Assembly (NCBI GenBank): GCA_030533445.1
Contig: CM060062.1
Location: 19,857,829-19,921,828 of the forward strand
Origin: Cyprinodon diabolis
Lineage: Eukaryota > Chordata > Actinopteri > Cyprinodontiformes > Cyprinodontidae
DNA: 64,000 bases
Direction: 5' to 3'
Under the pieces are notes generated by a model. The model worked only from the letters and a program-made list of their open reading frames with translations, ran no database searches and was not told where the DNA came from. A program made the position numbers and the translations under genes. This document shows, piece by piece, positions 34,296 to 45,730 of the stretch; the stretch's first letter is position 1; every line of letters starts with the position of its first letter.

Positions 34296-34345
34296 AGACA
34301 GACATCCTAAACCCCAGAGACTTCTGGGGTTTAGGGTGTCTGTCT
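34296..34345 (+). repeat. 23-bp inverted repeat with 4-base loop
   Basis: Arms 34296-34318 and 34323-34345 are reverse complements except at one position, where RNA from the + strand would form a U-G wobble. The loop is GACT. The core CTAAACCCCAGA faces TCTGGGGTTTAG. It lies in intron 2, so it would be transcribed in the contactin pre-mRNA. No ATTTT-type terminator role is expected in a vertebrate. Confidence 0.9.
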
Positions 34346-34952
34346 ATCAAAAAAAAATTAGCTTTACTGCTGAATATTTCTACTTCTGGACTATTGCACA
34401 GATGCAAATACTCCCCAGCAAATCCAAATTATTTTCTATTTGCAAATACAGATAGTTCTGGTTATCTGCTCCATAGGTAACTCTTACGTTGTCTGCACAT
34501 GCATGTATTAGTATAACCACAAGCTGAATGTCAAGCTTGCTGCTAAATATAATTCTTTGTACGGTAAAAGCATGAAAAAAATTGTTGAAATCCAATGCTC
34601 TCTGGTATTTGTGCATGACCTGCTGCAAAAGGATGTTCTGCTTTTGTGTTCTTCAGGCTACTTCTTAACTGAAAGCAAAAAAATCATGCAAATCTCTTTT
34701 TTTTAATATATAGAACAAAGCTTAAAAGTTATGAAGAGTCTCCTTGTGTCTTTGATATCAGGAATATTGCTTCCACATGTTTTAGAAGTTCTATCTGCCT
34801 AAATTATAACTTTGAGAGTGACAAATGTAGAGGGGGAGCTTAATGCTTTGGAAACCAAACCAAGGTCTATTGAGCAAAACTTAAAGGATAGAAGAGAAAA
34901 TGACTACTAATTTTGGTAAGAGGAGGTACTAGGCTGATTTAAGGCTGATTTC

Positions 34953-35590
34953 AGGCTGATTTATACGCTGAAACAAGGTCATCTGCGTGTGTGTTGCAGT
35001 TAATGCACTTATGTCCCAGCCCCTACCACAGACACTCTGGTGCATCTCTCCGAAATTGTAGTTAATCACAGACAGGGGACAGACAGGAGGCCTCGAAATA
35101 GTCAAATCTACATCCGCTCTACACTATGCGTATTTCCTGTTTGGCACCTACTGGCTTGTTCTGTTTGTATGACCGCCATTGCAGAAAACGACTGGTGAAG
35201 TTGGACAGCTAGAAGAGCGAGGTGTGCGAGAACGCTAGGACCCTTTTTCCACCTGGATCCCTGCTCTTTTTCATGTCCCTCCATTGTTGCACAAACTTGC
35301 CACTTGCTTTTTTCCACTTCCTCACTGCCTCTGCCGTATCTAGACCCACAGCTGGTTCGTGATTGTCCCTCTTGCATTGTCTTGTGGAATAGCATAGTGC
35401 AGACATGCCTCAAAATTGGGTATAAATCAAAAATATTTGCATCAAAACTGCGACAAGCTCTGCAACACGGGAGGATAACCAGCCCTTTAGACTCTTTGTT
35501 GGCTTGCAGGATAGTGACTTTTGCATCAACAGTGGTTCTGTTTGCCCACAGAGCACTCCTATTAGGCTAAGTTGGACTTGCTTCTCTCTA
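34953..35590 (-). mobile_element. Harbinger-like fragment with MADF-like ORF remnant
   Basis: One edge reads AGGCTGATTTATACGCTGAA, and a related edge recurs at 46841 followed by the same downstream block (TCTGCGT, GACACTCTG, AAATTGTAG, CACAGACAGGAGG). On the minus strand (35209-35406) the frame reads VRKWKKASGKFVQQWRDMKK followed by DPGGKRVLAF. This resembles a MADF-type DNA-binding domain (K-W-K-x-x-R/G-x-x-F/Y-V), which often accompanies PIF/Harbinger elements. The opposite terminus was not located, and frame breaks are present. Confidence 0.4.
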
Positions 35591-36903
35591 TGTACTGGCT
35601 TTTGAGGTGTGTTTTTTTTTTCTCAGTTTGTATTCAGACAATGATATAAAAAATTACTAATATGCAGACCATGTCAGTGCATCGGCAGACAGCAATATGT
35701 AAATCTATCAAGGCCTTAACACAGAAAAGTCAGCAGTTGATGCCAAAGATAGATTTAATGCAATAGCTGCTTATAAGATTGACCAGGTCTAGGTGACTCA
35801 GCTTGGGCTTGCTTCCTGTTTGGATGAAAACGTTTCTTTTGAGATTCAAGCTCATACTCTGTAATAAAGATTCTCTAATGAAACAGACCTAATATAGAGG
35901 AAACCAAACAGTTCAATGCAATTTTAAAATTCCATGTTCAAAAACTACATGAGGTGATACCAGGGTAAGTTAACTCCTAAAGCTGCAGCTTAATATTCTA
36001 TATCACCATCCACTTTAGTTACCAGGAAAGTTCTAAAACAACAGTACTTCAAAAACCAACAAAAAAGTATAAACGCATGCCAGAGCTAGCATGCAGTATT
36101 TCCTCTCTGTTGGCTTATGAGGGTATCAGGTTGGCTCTGCAGTGGGGATACATAGTACTATAGACAACATATGCTACATTTTGGGACATCGTTTGGTTTC
36201 ATGAGTTTGATTGAATGATCTTTATAAATGCTAAAAAAAAATCTGAAGGGATTACAATGCAAAACTGACTTGAATTTTCTATTGCACACTTTGCTCACTG
36301 TAAATAAAAGTAAAAAATTGAAAGTGGACAATAATGTTGACTTGTGATTTCTACCGCTTGTTTTCTGCCCGAAAAAAATACACATTTGATACAAAAAAAA
36401 GTTAAAACATTTCTCTATCTAAAGTCTGACCAAGGTCTGGGGCGAGGTTTCACAGATTATTTTATTAAAAATATTTTACTTTCAACTAAAGTATCTGAGC
36501 TCTATTCTGCACATTCAAGGCAATGTTTTCAGGCAATAACAGTATTGGATTAAAAAATATATCCAGTATTGAACCTTACAATGAATTCTTAGCTATTTTA
36601 ATCATCAGCAAATGAGCTAGCCTACATAATAAGATTACTTTTTTTGTGTAAGCTGGCTTTGGATATTAGAAAAGCAAATCTAAAAACAGCCCGGAATTGT
36701 AACATAAGTATGTCTTACATACTTACAGCTTGTCTTACAGCCTTTTTTAGTAAAAAAAAAAAAAAGTTTCTTTTTTCTTATCAATCTTAATCTTGACCGA
36801 AGAAGTGGGCAGTGAATTACAAATGGTTTAAAGATCAAAGTTTAAAAGAAGTTAACAAAATGGAACAAGGTAATTATAAAATTCTCATAGATTTTTAACC
36901 TCT

Positions 36904-36907
36904 CCCC

Positions 36908-36953
<46 letters not shown>
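36904..36953. repeat. poly-C followed by (CA)n microsatellite
   Basis: A run of about 20 C passes into a pure CA repeat, roughly 120 bp before contactin exon 2. It is likely length-polymorphic. Confidence 0.95.
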
Positions 36954-36956
<3 letters not shown>

Positions 36957-37072
36957 TCTCTCTCTTCCCTCTCTAAGCCTCCAATATTTCAAAACAGAGA
37001 AATGTATAAAGAGCTTCTATGAAATGAGTTGCAAAGCAAATCTGAAGTGGTTTTTGTCTGTTCTCCACCCAG

Positions 37073-37205
37073 GCACCGGAGTCCTGCAAAGGCCAGTTTT
37101 CACTAAACAACCTGGCAGCGTGGTGTTTCCTGTTCATGCTGGTGAGACTCAAAGAGAAGTGGTGTTTAGCTGTGAAGCCCAAGGACACCCACCACTCTTC
37201 TACAG
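37073..37205 (+). CDS. cntn3: contactin coding exon 2: Ig1, first half (cntn3-like)
   Basis: The 133-base exon (acceptor CTCCACCCAG, donor GTAATG) encodes residues 19-63. It contains GVLQRPVFTKQPGSVVFP, the segment preceding Ig domain 1 in contactins, and VVFSCEAQGHPPLFYR. Cys52 is the first disulfide cysteine of Ig1. The final arginine codon is split after two bases, and exon 3 supplies the third base followed by the invariant Ig tryptophan. Human contactin-3 has a closely similar Q-x-PVF-x-K-x-P and C-E-A-x-G-x-P arrangement. The exon sits only about 120 bp downstream of a CA microsatellite. Confidence 0.9.
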
Positions 37206-38526
37206 GTAATGCCTGCAGTCATGGCTTCATGCACACAGTGGGTTTTTTGTTACATTGAGGCTTCAGGTAATTTCTTAAGGCCATCAAGTGCAACATTTGC
37301 ACTAAGAGCCTGTAGAGAATGGATGTATTGCTAGAGGAAAAATAGGGATTTGTATACCTTATGGCTTATAATGGCTCTCTGTCTGCAGGGCTTAAATTCA
37401 ATGTCAGGCATGGTTAATATAAAAAGGATTAATCCAATGCCCCAGGTAACTACTGTCTTGCATATGTAGAATGGCAGTGAGAGTTTCCTTTGTTACTACC
37501 AAAAAGAAAATGTTGGGTAACGTACATTTTAAAAAAGTGACATACTGACAGTAAATTATGTTTGTGTCTGCTGCTCATTTGATTCTCCAGGATCTTAACA
37601 ACTTGTCATAAGTGATGGAAGCATGAATCTTGCTCCTAACCAAAAAGTTCTTAAGGAGAATATCTAACCCTTAGTTTGTTGCCATTGCTCAAGGCTGGGT
37701 TTTGGTAGAAATGGATTTTTAAAGCATGCAAACATGCAAATATGTAATATCCATATGGTAAAGAAAACAGAAAAAAGGTACTGTACTGTGTACAAAGGGT
37801 ACTGTGGGAGAACCTTAGACAGGTTATTTATGCTGGAAAACCCCTCAATATGGCTGAACAAACACAATTCTGCAAAGAATAGCTGCAGTTAATTTTTCTC
37901 ATAGATCCAGTTTATTATAGATATTTCTTTCTTGTCAAAACAGTCATAACTTTTATCTCTTTTTAAAATGTTTTTTTATTTTTATCTGATTTAAACAAAA
38001 TATACGTATCAGAAATTTTTATCTGTCCACAAAGGAAACAGAAACAATTCATATATCTGGATGCGGAATAAATACTTTTCGCTGCACGGTGCAGTTTGTA
38101 GCATCATTGCCTTCAGTGGCAATTTCTCATTGATTGCTTTGGAGGCTAAACCTCCCCTGTAAATACCATAAAGTTATTGGTAAAATATGCATTGTCAACC
38201 TTCATAAATGTAGTCTTTAATCTGCATTAAATATGCGCTCAAATACACCTGGTTTCATGAGTATGTTGCGCATTAATCAGCTGTTAATTAATCAGCAAAC
38301 AAACATAAGGATTATTGACTGACAGTGGTTTTCCTCATGAGTTGAGAGGGAAAAGGGATCATTCAGTCAGAACAGTCATCTTGTGCTGAACTGTTGCCGT
38401 GGTTTCTGGAGTTTATCACTTCAGGGCGCTTCGCTGCAGCTATTTTCCCCCTTTGTAGGGATTTGTTTTATGTGTGTCAACATTTATTAAAGCAATACGT
38501 GGTGTTTAGTTTTAATTAACACAATT

Positions 38527-38710
38527 CCCCCTCCCCTGCTTCATAGAGCATCTGCCACCACTTGTTGCCTTTTAGCAGGAAGGTTTCGGGTTCAATTCCC
38601 GGCCTGAGTTCTTTCTGCATGGAGTTTTGATGTTCTCCTCATGCATGTGTGGGTTCTCTCTGGGTACTCTGGTTTCCTCTTACAGCCCATAAACATGACT
38701 GCCCTAATCA
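38527..38710 (+). mobile_element. SINE-like repeat, head fragment
   Basis: It carries the tRNA-like segment GGTTTCGGGTTCAATTCCCGG and the downstream TCTGCATGGAGTTTTGATG and GTGTGGGTTCTC blocks, then breaks off near ACAGCCCATAAACATGACT. It is the same family as 25873-26258 and 39941-40761. Confidence 0.6.
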
Positions 38711-40011
38711 GACAGACTGCTACTCAGATGGGATAAGAGGGGTAAGATGGATTCATGTAAATAAAGACCTCAAGATCCTTCAAAATTTGATACAGATGAG
38801 GTGTATTATACTGGTGCTAAAAATGACATTTGTTTGGCTATATACTTGAAGACCATCAGCCATTGTTTCCCTCAGAGATTAATGAGCTTCTTTCCTGAAT
38901 AATAGTTACAAATTAAAAATTCTATTAAAGAATAAATGAATAAGTGTATCAGTTAAATAAGCTATTAAATTATTATCCATAGCAATGGGTCACATTGTCT
39001 TTGTAATTAAAACAAAATTCAAAAGCTGGCAATCAGGTTAATGAGGCCTCATGTAAAAAAAAAAACTGTTAGTGTGACATGAAATTAGTTTAGGGCTGGG
39101 CTATATAGATAAAACGTATATCCATTAAAAATATATATATATATATTAATTGATAACAATAATTGTCAAAAGAATGCAAAAAATGTATCTCCAGTGCAGC
39201 CCTGGCCCTTTTATGCTTATGCTTCAGACATGTTTTTAATAAATGACACACAAACACTGAATTCCTGATAAATCTATATCAAACCACCTCTTCTTTCCTA
39301 AAATTTCTGATAGATATTTTAACAATCCTTAGAAAAAAATAAATATAACAAACACATAAATAAACAGAATAGCATGTTTAAGCAGACTAGCAGATTGTGG
39401 TAGCTTAAAGAAATGTTAGGACTAGGCTAACATGCAAACAAACACCTACTAAACAAGAACAAAAATAAAATGCGCAGAATTTTTTTTTTTATGCGCTTTC
39501 TCCTGTCTCTGTCTTCTGTCTGGCCTTAGTTCTTATTCCCTGTTTTTTTCTCACCCCCTTTTCCATCTTCCTGTCCGTTGCATACAATTTTATGCCCTAA
39601 AAGGTTTTTCAATAAATTTTCATAAACAAATACCGAGAGGAACCTTTTAGCAACAGCAATAATGGTCTGCTTGTTACCAATTCCCTGTAAATTTTGCAAC
39701 TGTGACTGGCAGTAAGATCAAAGGAGGGATTTTTTATACTGCAAAACAACGTAAAAAGAGTCTGTGCCAAACATATTTGGACCATTAAAAATAACAACAG
39801 TAGAATATTGTTATTAAATACAAATTTTTTATTCATATGGGCATATTAATGGGCTGGAACAGCAGGCAATCTTTAAACAGTTAATACAATTTTTTTGAAA
39901 ATTACTGAATTTGAATATTGTGAAATGCTTATATAAAAAAGTTTGCATGCTCTCCCTGAGCATGCGTGGGTTCTCACTGGGTACTCCGGCTTCTTCCCAC
40001 AGTCCAAAAAC

Positions 40012-40346
40012 TAGTGTTGCGCCGATGCCATTTTTTGGACCGATACCGATACCCGTTACCTGGCTGTGCAGTATCAGCCGATACCGATACCATAATAATG
40101 TAAAATAATTGCCATCATGGCTTTGTCAAGCTGCTGCCTACCTTTGTGAAGCAGGAAAAAATCTAATACAAAGTGAATCCAGTAGAACTTTTTATTGCCT
40201 ATCTGGAATGGGTGACAAAAAGTTGAATAAACTTATGGCTCTCAAAATGGTATCAGTGCCCTATTTGTTGGTACTCGCCGATACCACCATTTTAGGGCAG
40301 TATCAGGGCCCTGTCCGATACTGGTATCGGTATCGGTGCAACACTA
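40012..40346 (+). mobile_element. hAT MITE copy A (335 bp) with perfect 8-bp target duplication
   Basis: The ends are TAGTGTTGCGCCGATG and TATCGGTGCAACACTA. The octamer CCAAAAAC flanks both sides exactly (40004-40011 and 40347-40354). Subterminal CGATACCGATAC repeats are typical of this family. A second copy in reverse orientation lies at 59638-59978. It is non-coding and inserted into a SINE-like repeat. Confidence 0.92.
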
Positions 40347-40495
40347 CCAAAAACATGACTGTTAGGTTAATTGGCTTCTCTAAATTGCCCTTAGGTGTGT
40401 GTGAATGTTTGTTTGTCATGTGTTGCCCTGCGATGGACTGGCAACCTGTCCAGGGTGTACCCCACCTCTCGCCCAATGACTGCTGGAGATAGGCA

Positions 40496-40694
40496 AGGCA
40501 AATTTATTTTTATAGCACAATTCAGTACAAAGACAATGCAAAGGGCTTTACATGATTAAAATACAGGAGAATAAAACAGAATCAAAGCAAGTAGGAAAAA
40601 AATATATAATAAAATAAAAAAATGCAGCAACAAAAAAGAATATTAAAAACAGTTTGACTAAAGAAAATAAAAAAGTTAAACTAATGATGTGCAT
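40496..40694. mobile_element. short retroposon-like insert with 8-bp target duplication
   Basis: GATAGGCA flanks the insert on both sides (40488-40495 and 40695-40702). The insert starts AGGCAAATTTATTTTTATAG, contains CAAAGGGCTTTACAT, and is A-rich in its second half. This type of segment is widely dispersed in fish genomes. The mechanism is undetermined; the A-rich part suggests retroposition. Confidence 0.7.
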
Positions 40695-42281
40695 GATAGG
40701 CACCAGCACCCCTCGCGACCCCACACGGGACAAGCGTGTCAGATAATGGATGGGTGGATGGTAAAATAAATAAAAAGAATATAAAAATATATTTCTCCCT
40801 GCATTCAACAAAGCACAAAAAACTGCTATGTTTATACGTTAGCAGCTGTTAAAGACATGCAAATCTTTCAGGGGGGGATCAATTAACAGAAAAAGTTTTA
40901 TTTTTTAATGTTTAAGCTAGGTTATTTCCATCTATATATATTTTTACTTTTGTTTGTAGTACTTAGAAATAGGCTAAAATATAGGACAGATATACAGCAT
41001 AGATTGATATTACATTAAATAGACATTTTTAAACTGTTGTCATTTTTACCTCCAACTACATGAAACTAATCTGTCTTTCAAAGAAAAGTGTAGAATACAC
41101 ACTTTCCTAATTTTTATGAGACAGAACAACACTGGTTTGCATGTCAGATATTTTGCACCAGGTGCTATCATCAGATGTAAACAATGCTGTGTGCCGTTGC
41201 CATCTGCCAGAAGCCTATATTATCAATTGGTCCCATTACATAATGTATGCATTTTCTGGTCCCCACAAGATCCTAAGAACTGCATTATTATCACTAGCAT
41301 CCAGGAAAATGCGGTGTACTCAAGCATCCATCAACTTGGCAGATAAATCTGAAAGCTTCTGCAGCTGCGGCCTGCTTTCCTGTAAACACATATGTCTTTA
41401 TTAGAAATTTTTTTTGAGCTTAACACCTTTCTTATCCTCTGTGCCTCAAGTAGTTTAAGTTTTTCTTCGCACTTGAACTTTGACTTTTTGTCCCTTTTTA
41501 ACCTCCTTTTCAAAGCCATATTTCTATGGCTCTTAATTGTTTACTCATTGTGCACCTGTCAATATAATTCTTCCGGTCACCTAATCCTGTTATGACCAAT
41601 ATGTCAAATCCCTTTATTTGCTAACAATTAGAGCAAAAACAACATGTAAAACAGAAACAGAATATTATTAGCCAACAGAGGCCATAATTTAAACTATAGA
41701 CCTTTATATGCAACAGGAGTGAGCCAATGGTGTAGAAGGGTCATATTATGTGACAAGGCCACTTTAATCATCATATGTGGTGCTGACAAGTTCACATTTT
41801 CAGCTTGCAGAGGACTTTAAAGCTAATGATCAATCTTAAATCTGACAAACGGTGACATGGAGGTTGGATAGTATTTGTTTTGAGCTATAATTCAGATGCA
41901 GGTCTCCAGATCTTAAGTGGCTAAGCTGTAGGCAGGTGTGTTTCAGGGGCATCAAGGACACTTACATTTGTTTTCTTCTGCTCAGCAATCACAAGGCAAC
42001 ATAAAGCCTTCACTCCAACTTATCTGTTTTCCCCTTTGATTCGTCTCATCTGGAGCCCTTGGAACACTTCCAGCTGTAATCACTAAATCAGTATAATTAG
42101 CCAAGCTGCTGCACTCCATATGTCCTCTTCTGCCCACCATTCTTAAAGACGGCCCTCTGCCAGTCTTAAATTCCTCCAGCTGAACAAGAGCAGTGATGAT
42201 CTAATCAAGGGTGGTACCATCCAAAGTTATTTATCTTACAATAATATGCTTTTTTTTGTCAGCTTCTCTAAACAAAAGAAC

Positions 42282-42480
42282 TAGGACTGCAACTGACGTT
42301 TTTTTTTTGTCTATTGATTAATCTATTGAGTTTTTTTTTTTTTTTATATATTTTTTTTAATCAGATAGCAAAAAGCGCCTAAAAGAGGATTATATACAGA
42401 ATTTACATCAAGTGAAACTAAAACTATACCTATTGAGGAGTTCTTGAAAGAGCATATTAATGTGCAAAAAGGGATTATCA
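42282..42480. mobile_element. hAT MITE fragment, TAGGGCTGCAAC family
   Basis: It begins TAGGACTGCAACTGACG and follows the family through ATTGATTAATCTATTGA, the CTAAAAGAGGAT and CAAGTGAAACTAAAAC blocks. After about 42480 it passes into unrelated GC-rich sequence (42500-42590), so the right half is lost. Confidence 0.6.
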
Positions 42481-42603
42481 GCATAAATGCGAAATCCCAC
42501 ATGCTGCGCTCCTCCCCGCCCCACGTTGCACTATGACCCGCCCAACTGCGGCACGCCCCACCCCGGCTGTGATCCGCCCCCAATAGCATATTCATATTCT
42601 ATT

Positions 42604-42627
42604 CAACAATACAATATTGTATTGTTG
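42604..42627. repeat. perfect 24-bp palindrome
   Basis: CAACAATACAAT (42604-42615) is followed directly by its reverse complement. Outside it, ATTCATATT (about 42590) and AATATGAAT (about 42641) add a further interrupted pairing. No loop separates the inner arms. Confidence 0.9.
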
Positions 42628-45554
42628 TGAACCAATAATTAATATGAATGGTTCAAATCTTTCAATTCCCTACCAAATGATATTTTTTATCAAAATGTAA
42701 TCGGCCTAATTTAGGTAAAAAGAACGAGGGGTGAAAGAACAACCAGTCATTAAGGCTTAACATTAAAGAAATGAATAGTCACTTCTGTTCTTTATTTTAT
42801 CTTATTTGGGATCTTTCATTTTGAAGTGCACTAACTGAACAATACAGTATGAAATCTGATTGTTTCTATGTCCATAAAAGTTAAATATCAGTTGTGAAGT
42901 TGAGAGAAACTGGGGTGCAGTTAACCACTCTGGGGATATAAATATATATCCTGGTGCATGGCTGCTGTCCTGCTTTTTCCTTCAACTCAGCCTAGAACCA
43001 CAGTCAGAATCAGGGGGGAAAAAAAGCAATAAAATCATCTTATACAGGATAAGTATCTGCAACCTCAAACACTTAATATGTGTAAATGTGTTTTCATTTT
43101 GTTTTCAAAAAGAAATCTGCATGTTAAAGTGTAGCTCTGTGAAGAAAATTAATTAAATTTAGAGTACATTGGTTTGTCATTTATAAATTGTTGAATATAC
43201 AATGCATTTACACAAAGTTAGATGTTCACAGATCTTAATTTTAATAAGAAGTGCAGATAATTTCAGGCAAACTCAACCAAGGTTAGCCAGCTGATATAGA
43301 ACATGTAAACTTTTAAGATCCTTCCTGGTAAAAGAATCTGAACTAGGAATCGATAGTAACTGGAACAAAAATTGAAACTCGAATCGGAATTGTTGAAATT
43401 CAAAGGATGCCCTACACTATTGCTGAGTCAAATGCCTGGTGATTGCTTCAGTTCTATTAAACCCTTATCCACTACTCAGCATCCTATCATTTACATAGGA
43501 AAAAAGGACTGTAGCTGCAGCCTTCCAGCCAAAACATGTTTGGTACTTGTTTACATTTATTCCTTTGCATATATTGGAAAAAAATTATCTATATGCACAC
43601 AGCATTTCAAAACATTTCTTTGTATAGATATTACTTAGAAAGTTTTCAGTTTGGGAGATTCCTCATATTAATTTCCCTTGAAAGGTATATGTCAGAATAG
43701 AAAGTTTTTAATTGGGATCAAATCTAAAAAGGCTAAAAACAAAGCAGTGGGACCAAGTTAGGGGACCAATTACCTCAGACATTCAAACACTGAAACTGTG
43801 ATTTCAGGTTAAGTGACCCTTCTTTTTTTCTCATAATGGGATGCTAGTAAAATAATCAAATGAACATTGTTGGAAAGACAAGACCGGACTCATTTCTGTC
43901 ATTGGTGTGACAAAAATTTTGCTTTGCACCCCTTTTTTTTCCTTTAACTTAAAATACTCACAACTTTGGGTTCATCTGTTTATTTCTGAGGTTTTTCATT
44001 TGGTCTTTTGCTTTCTCTAACAGAAGGAAGCAAAGTATTGAAATGCTGAGAGAGAAAGACAGTATTATCTAGCTTATCCTAGTGAAAAACAGTTACCACT
44101 GATTAGACAGTGGTCCTACGAATTGAAGGAAAAGAAAAAAACACTGGTCAAAAGGTTTTTACACTCAGTGTTTATTTATTAAACTGATAAATAGCAGAAA
44201 ATTCTCAAGTGTTTTTCTACACTAACTTCAGTAACAGTTTCCATGGTTTGATCTTTATAAGGCTTGCATGTCTTAAACCATGTGCAAACATTTCTGTAAG
44301 GGCAGAGTAGATCTTTGGAGAAGACACATTAATCTAGCATAGATTAATAAACATATTAGAGTGTCTACCCGGAGGATAGATTCGGCTTAATCACTCTTGA
44401 TACATCATCTAAAATAAACTATGAAACACACGGAAAGTCTCTCTGGAGACAGAGCTAAAACAGGCTTTTGGTTGTCTGCTTGTATGAATAAGACAAAGAA
44501 AAACAGCAGCTGTTGGTAAATGGCCTATACTTATACAGTATAGCTATTTTTAAAGTCAGGAGACTGGACCAAAGTGGTTTTATATTACATTAGGTCATTC
44601 ACTCATTCATGCACACACACTGATAATGGCAAGCTACATTGTAGACACAGCTGTCTTGGGGCTCACTGACAGAAGCAATGATGCAATGATAACTGTTGCA
44701 ACTGAGCATCCAGTGTATGATATCAAACTAAATAGTCTTCCCTGCTTGTGGACCAACTAGATGTTAGACTACTCTGCACAGCTGCTAACGTAGCGAAATT
44801 TCCCAGTTATGTTGAATTACCTTACCAGGCTAGCAAACAGCCTGCAAACCCTATTTTTGTTTAAAACACAGGTAAACACTTGGTAAAATCAAATGTCATT
44901 TCCTCCCAGTTTTTTTTCTTTTATTTTGGTCTGTTTCTCTTACCACTCACCGGATGTAGAGTATGGATGGTTCTCCATTCCAACAGAACGTAAAGGTAGA
45001 ATGATCTATGGTTGTTTTCAACGCCTCCACCAACGACAACATGTTTTAATCATTTTTCATTGCACAATACAGGTAAAACATGTAATAAGGGCAACGTTGT
45101 GCCTTTCAGCAACTCTAATCAAAATAATGACGCAACAAGGCATCTCCCATTGGGTGCACTGTCCCCTATATATGTATAAACCCCTAATTGTTAGCTATGC
45201 GAGTACTTTTATTTTCAATGTTCGTTAATCATGTAAGGTAAGTAACTTTTGCTTAATAGATACATATTTAATAAAGCAATACTTCATTTTTACTCCCAAG
45301 AAATGCCAGATTGGTTTCACACTGTCTTTAAAATAGTGTAATGAGTGATATGAAATACACTGATCAGGTTTTCCTGAAATACAATAAAGATAAATTGTTG
45401 CCCAACACATGTGTTTCCTGTGATAATCCTTAAAACTGAGGTGTCACAATGTTGAAAATGTGGAATTATTTCCATTGGGTGACTACGAAAAAAAAGAGTA
45501 AGGAGTTAATGTTTAGGAGTTTAACCTTTGTTGGCCATGTGCCTTCATTCCCAG

Positions 45555-45730
45555 GTGGAAGCGAAATGACTCCTTCATCCTGCCTGTCCAGGGTTCACGT
45601 TACTCTCTCATGGGTGGAAACTTACACATCAGCAATCTGAATAAAGAGGAAGATGTTGGCATCTATCAGTGTCTGGCATCAAACTCCTTTGGCACAATCA
45701 TCAGCAGAGAGGCCAGTCTTCACGTTGCTT
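45555..45730 (+). CDS. cntn3: contactin coding exon 3: Ig1, second half (cntn3-like)
   Basis: This 176-base exon (acceptor CATTCCCAG, donor GTAAGT) encodes residues 63-122. It starts WKRNDSFILP with the Ig tryptophan (Trp64) and a potential N-glycosylation site N67-D-S. It continues GGNLHISNLNKEEDVGIYQC, containing the D-x-G-x-Y-x-C signature (Asp96 to Cys102) that closes the Ig1 disulfide with Cys52, and then LASNSFGTIISREASLHVA, which matches the end of Ig1 in contactins 3-6. The tyrosine codon after it is split across the next intron. No stop or frameshift is present, consistent with an active gene. Confidence 0.92.

Larger units (their letters stand above)
18848..37072 (+). other. intron 2 of contactin, 18.2 kb
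   Basis: It runs from donor GTTAGT (18848) to acceptor CTCCACCCAG (37072) and is a phase-1 intron. Recognised contents are a Tc1/mariner-like end (18908-19060), a hAT MITE (20859-21250), a GC-rich repeat (24230-24485), a SINE-like repeat (25873-26258), a candidate solo LTR (26328-26957), a MITE end (28240-28422), LINE RT (29345-29960), a hAT element (31590-32552), a hairpin (34296-34345), a Harbinger-like piece (34953-35590) and a CA microsatellite (36904-36953). I see nothing in 19060-20850, 21260-24000, 26960-28230, 30000-31580 and 35600-36900. The 32990-33560 part has a mixed composition suggestive of another unrecognised repeat. Confidence 0.8.
39941..40761 (+). mobile_element. SINE-like repeat body interrupted by two insertions
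   Basis: It starts at GTTTGCATGCTCTCCC, continues TACTCCGGCTTCTTCCCACA and GTCCAAAAAC, and resumes after a hAT MITE with CCAAAAACATGACTGTTAGG. It is interrupted again after GGAGATAGGCA by a 199-bp insert and ends with GACAAGCGTGTCAGATAATG and GATGGGTGGATGG. Removing the two inserts, plus one copy of each target duplication, restores a contiguous repeat like that at 25873-26258. Its own tRNA-like head is absent. Confidence 0.75.
37206..45554 (+). other. intron 3 of contactin, 8.3 kb
   Basis: This phase-2 intron runs from donor GTAATG to acceptor CATTCCCAG. It contains a SINE head (38527-38710), a nested SINE/MITE stack (39941-40761), a hAT MITE remnant (42282-42480) and a palindrome (42604-42627). 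I recognise nothing in 37206-38520, 38720-39900, 40770-42270 and 42650-45550. The 41980-42200 block is less AT-biased and is a candidate for conserved non-coding sequence. Confidence 0.8.

Noticed and set aside
34296..34345. hairpin as a microRNA gene
   Set aside because: The stem is about 23 bp with a 4-base loop and no extended basal stem, shorter than Drosha substrates. It is kept as a structural finding only.
44893..45228. 111-codon + strand ORF upstream of exon 3
   Set aside because: It has no acceptor/donor arrangement in a compatible phase, no Ig-like motif, and exon 2 already joins exon 3 in phase without it.
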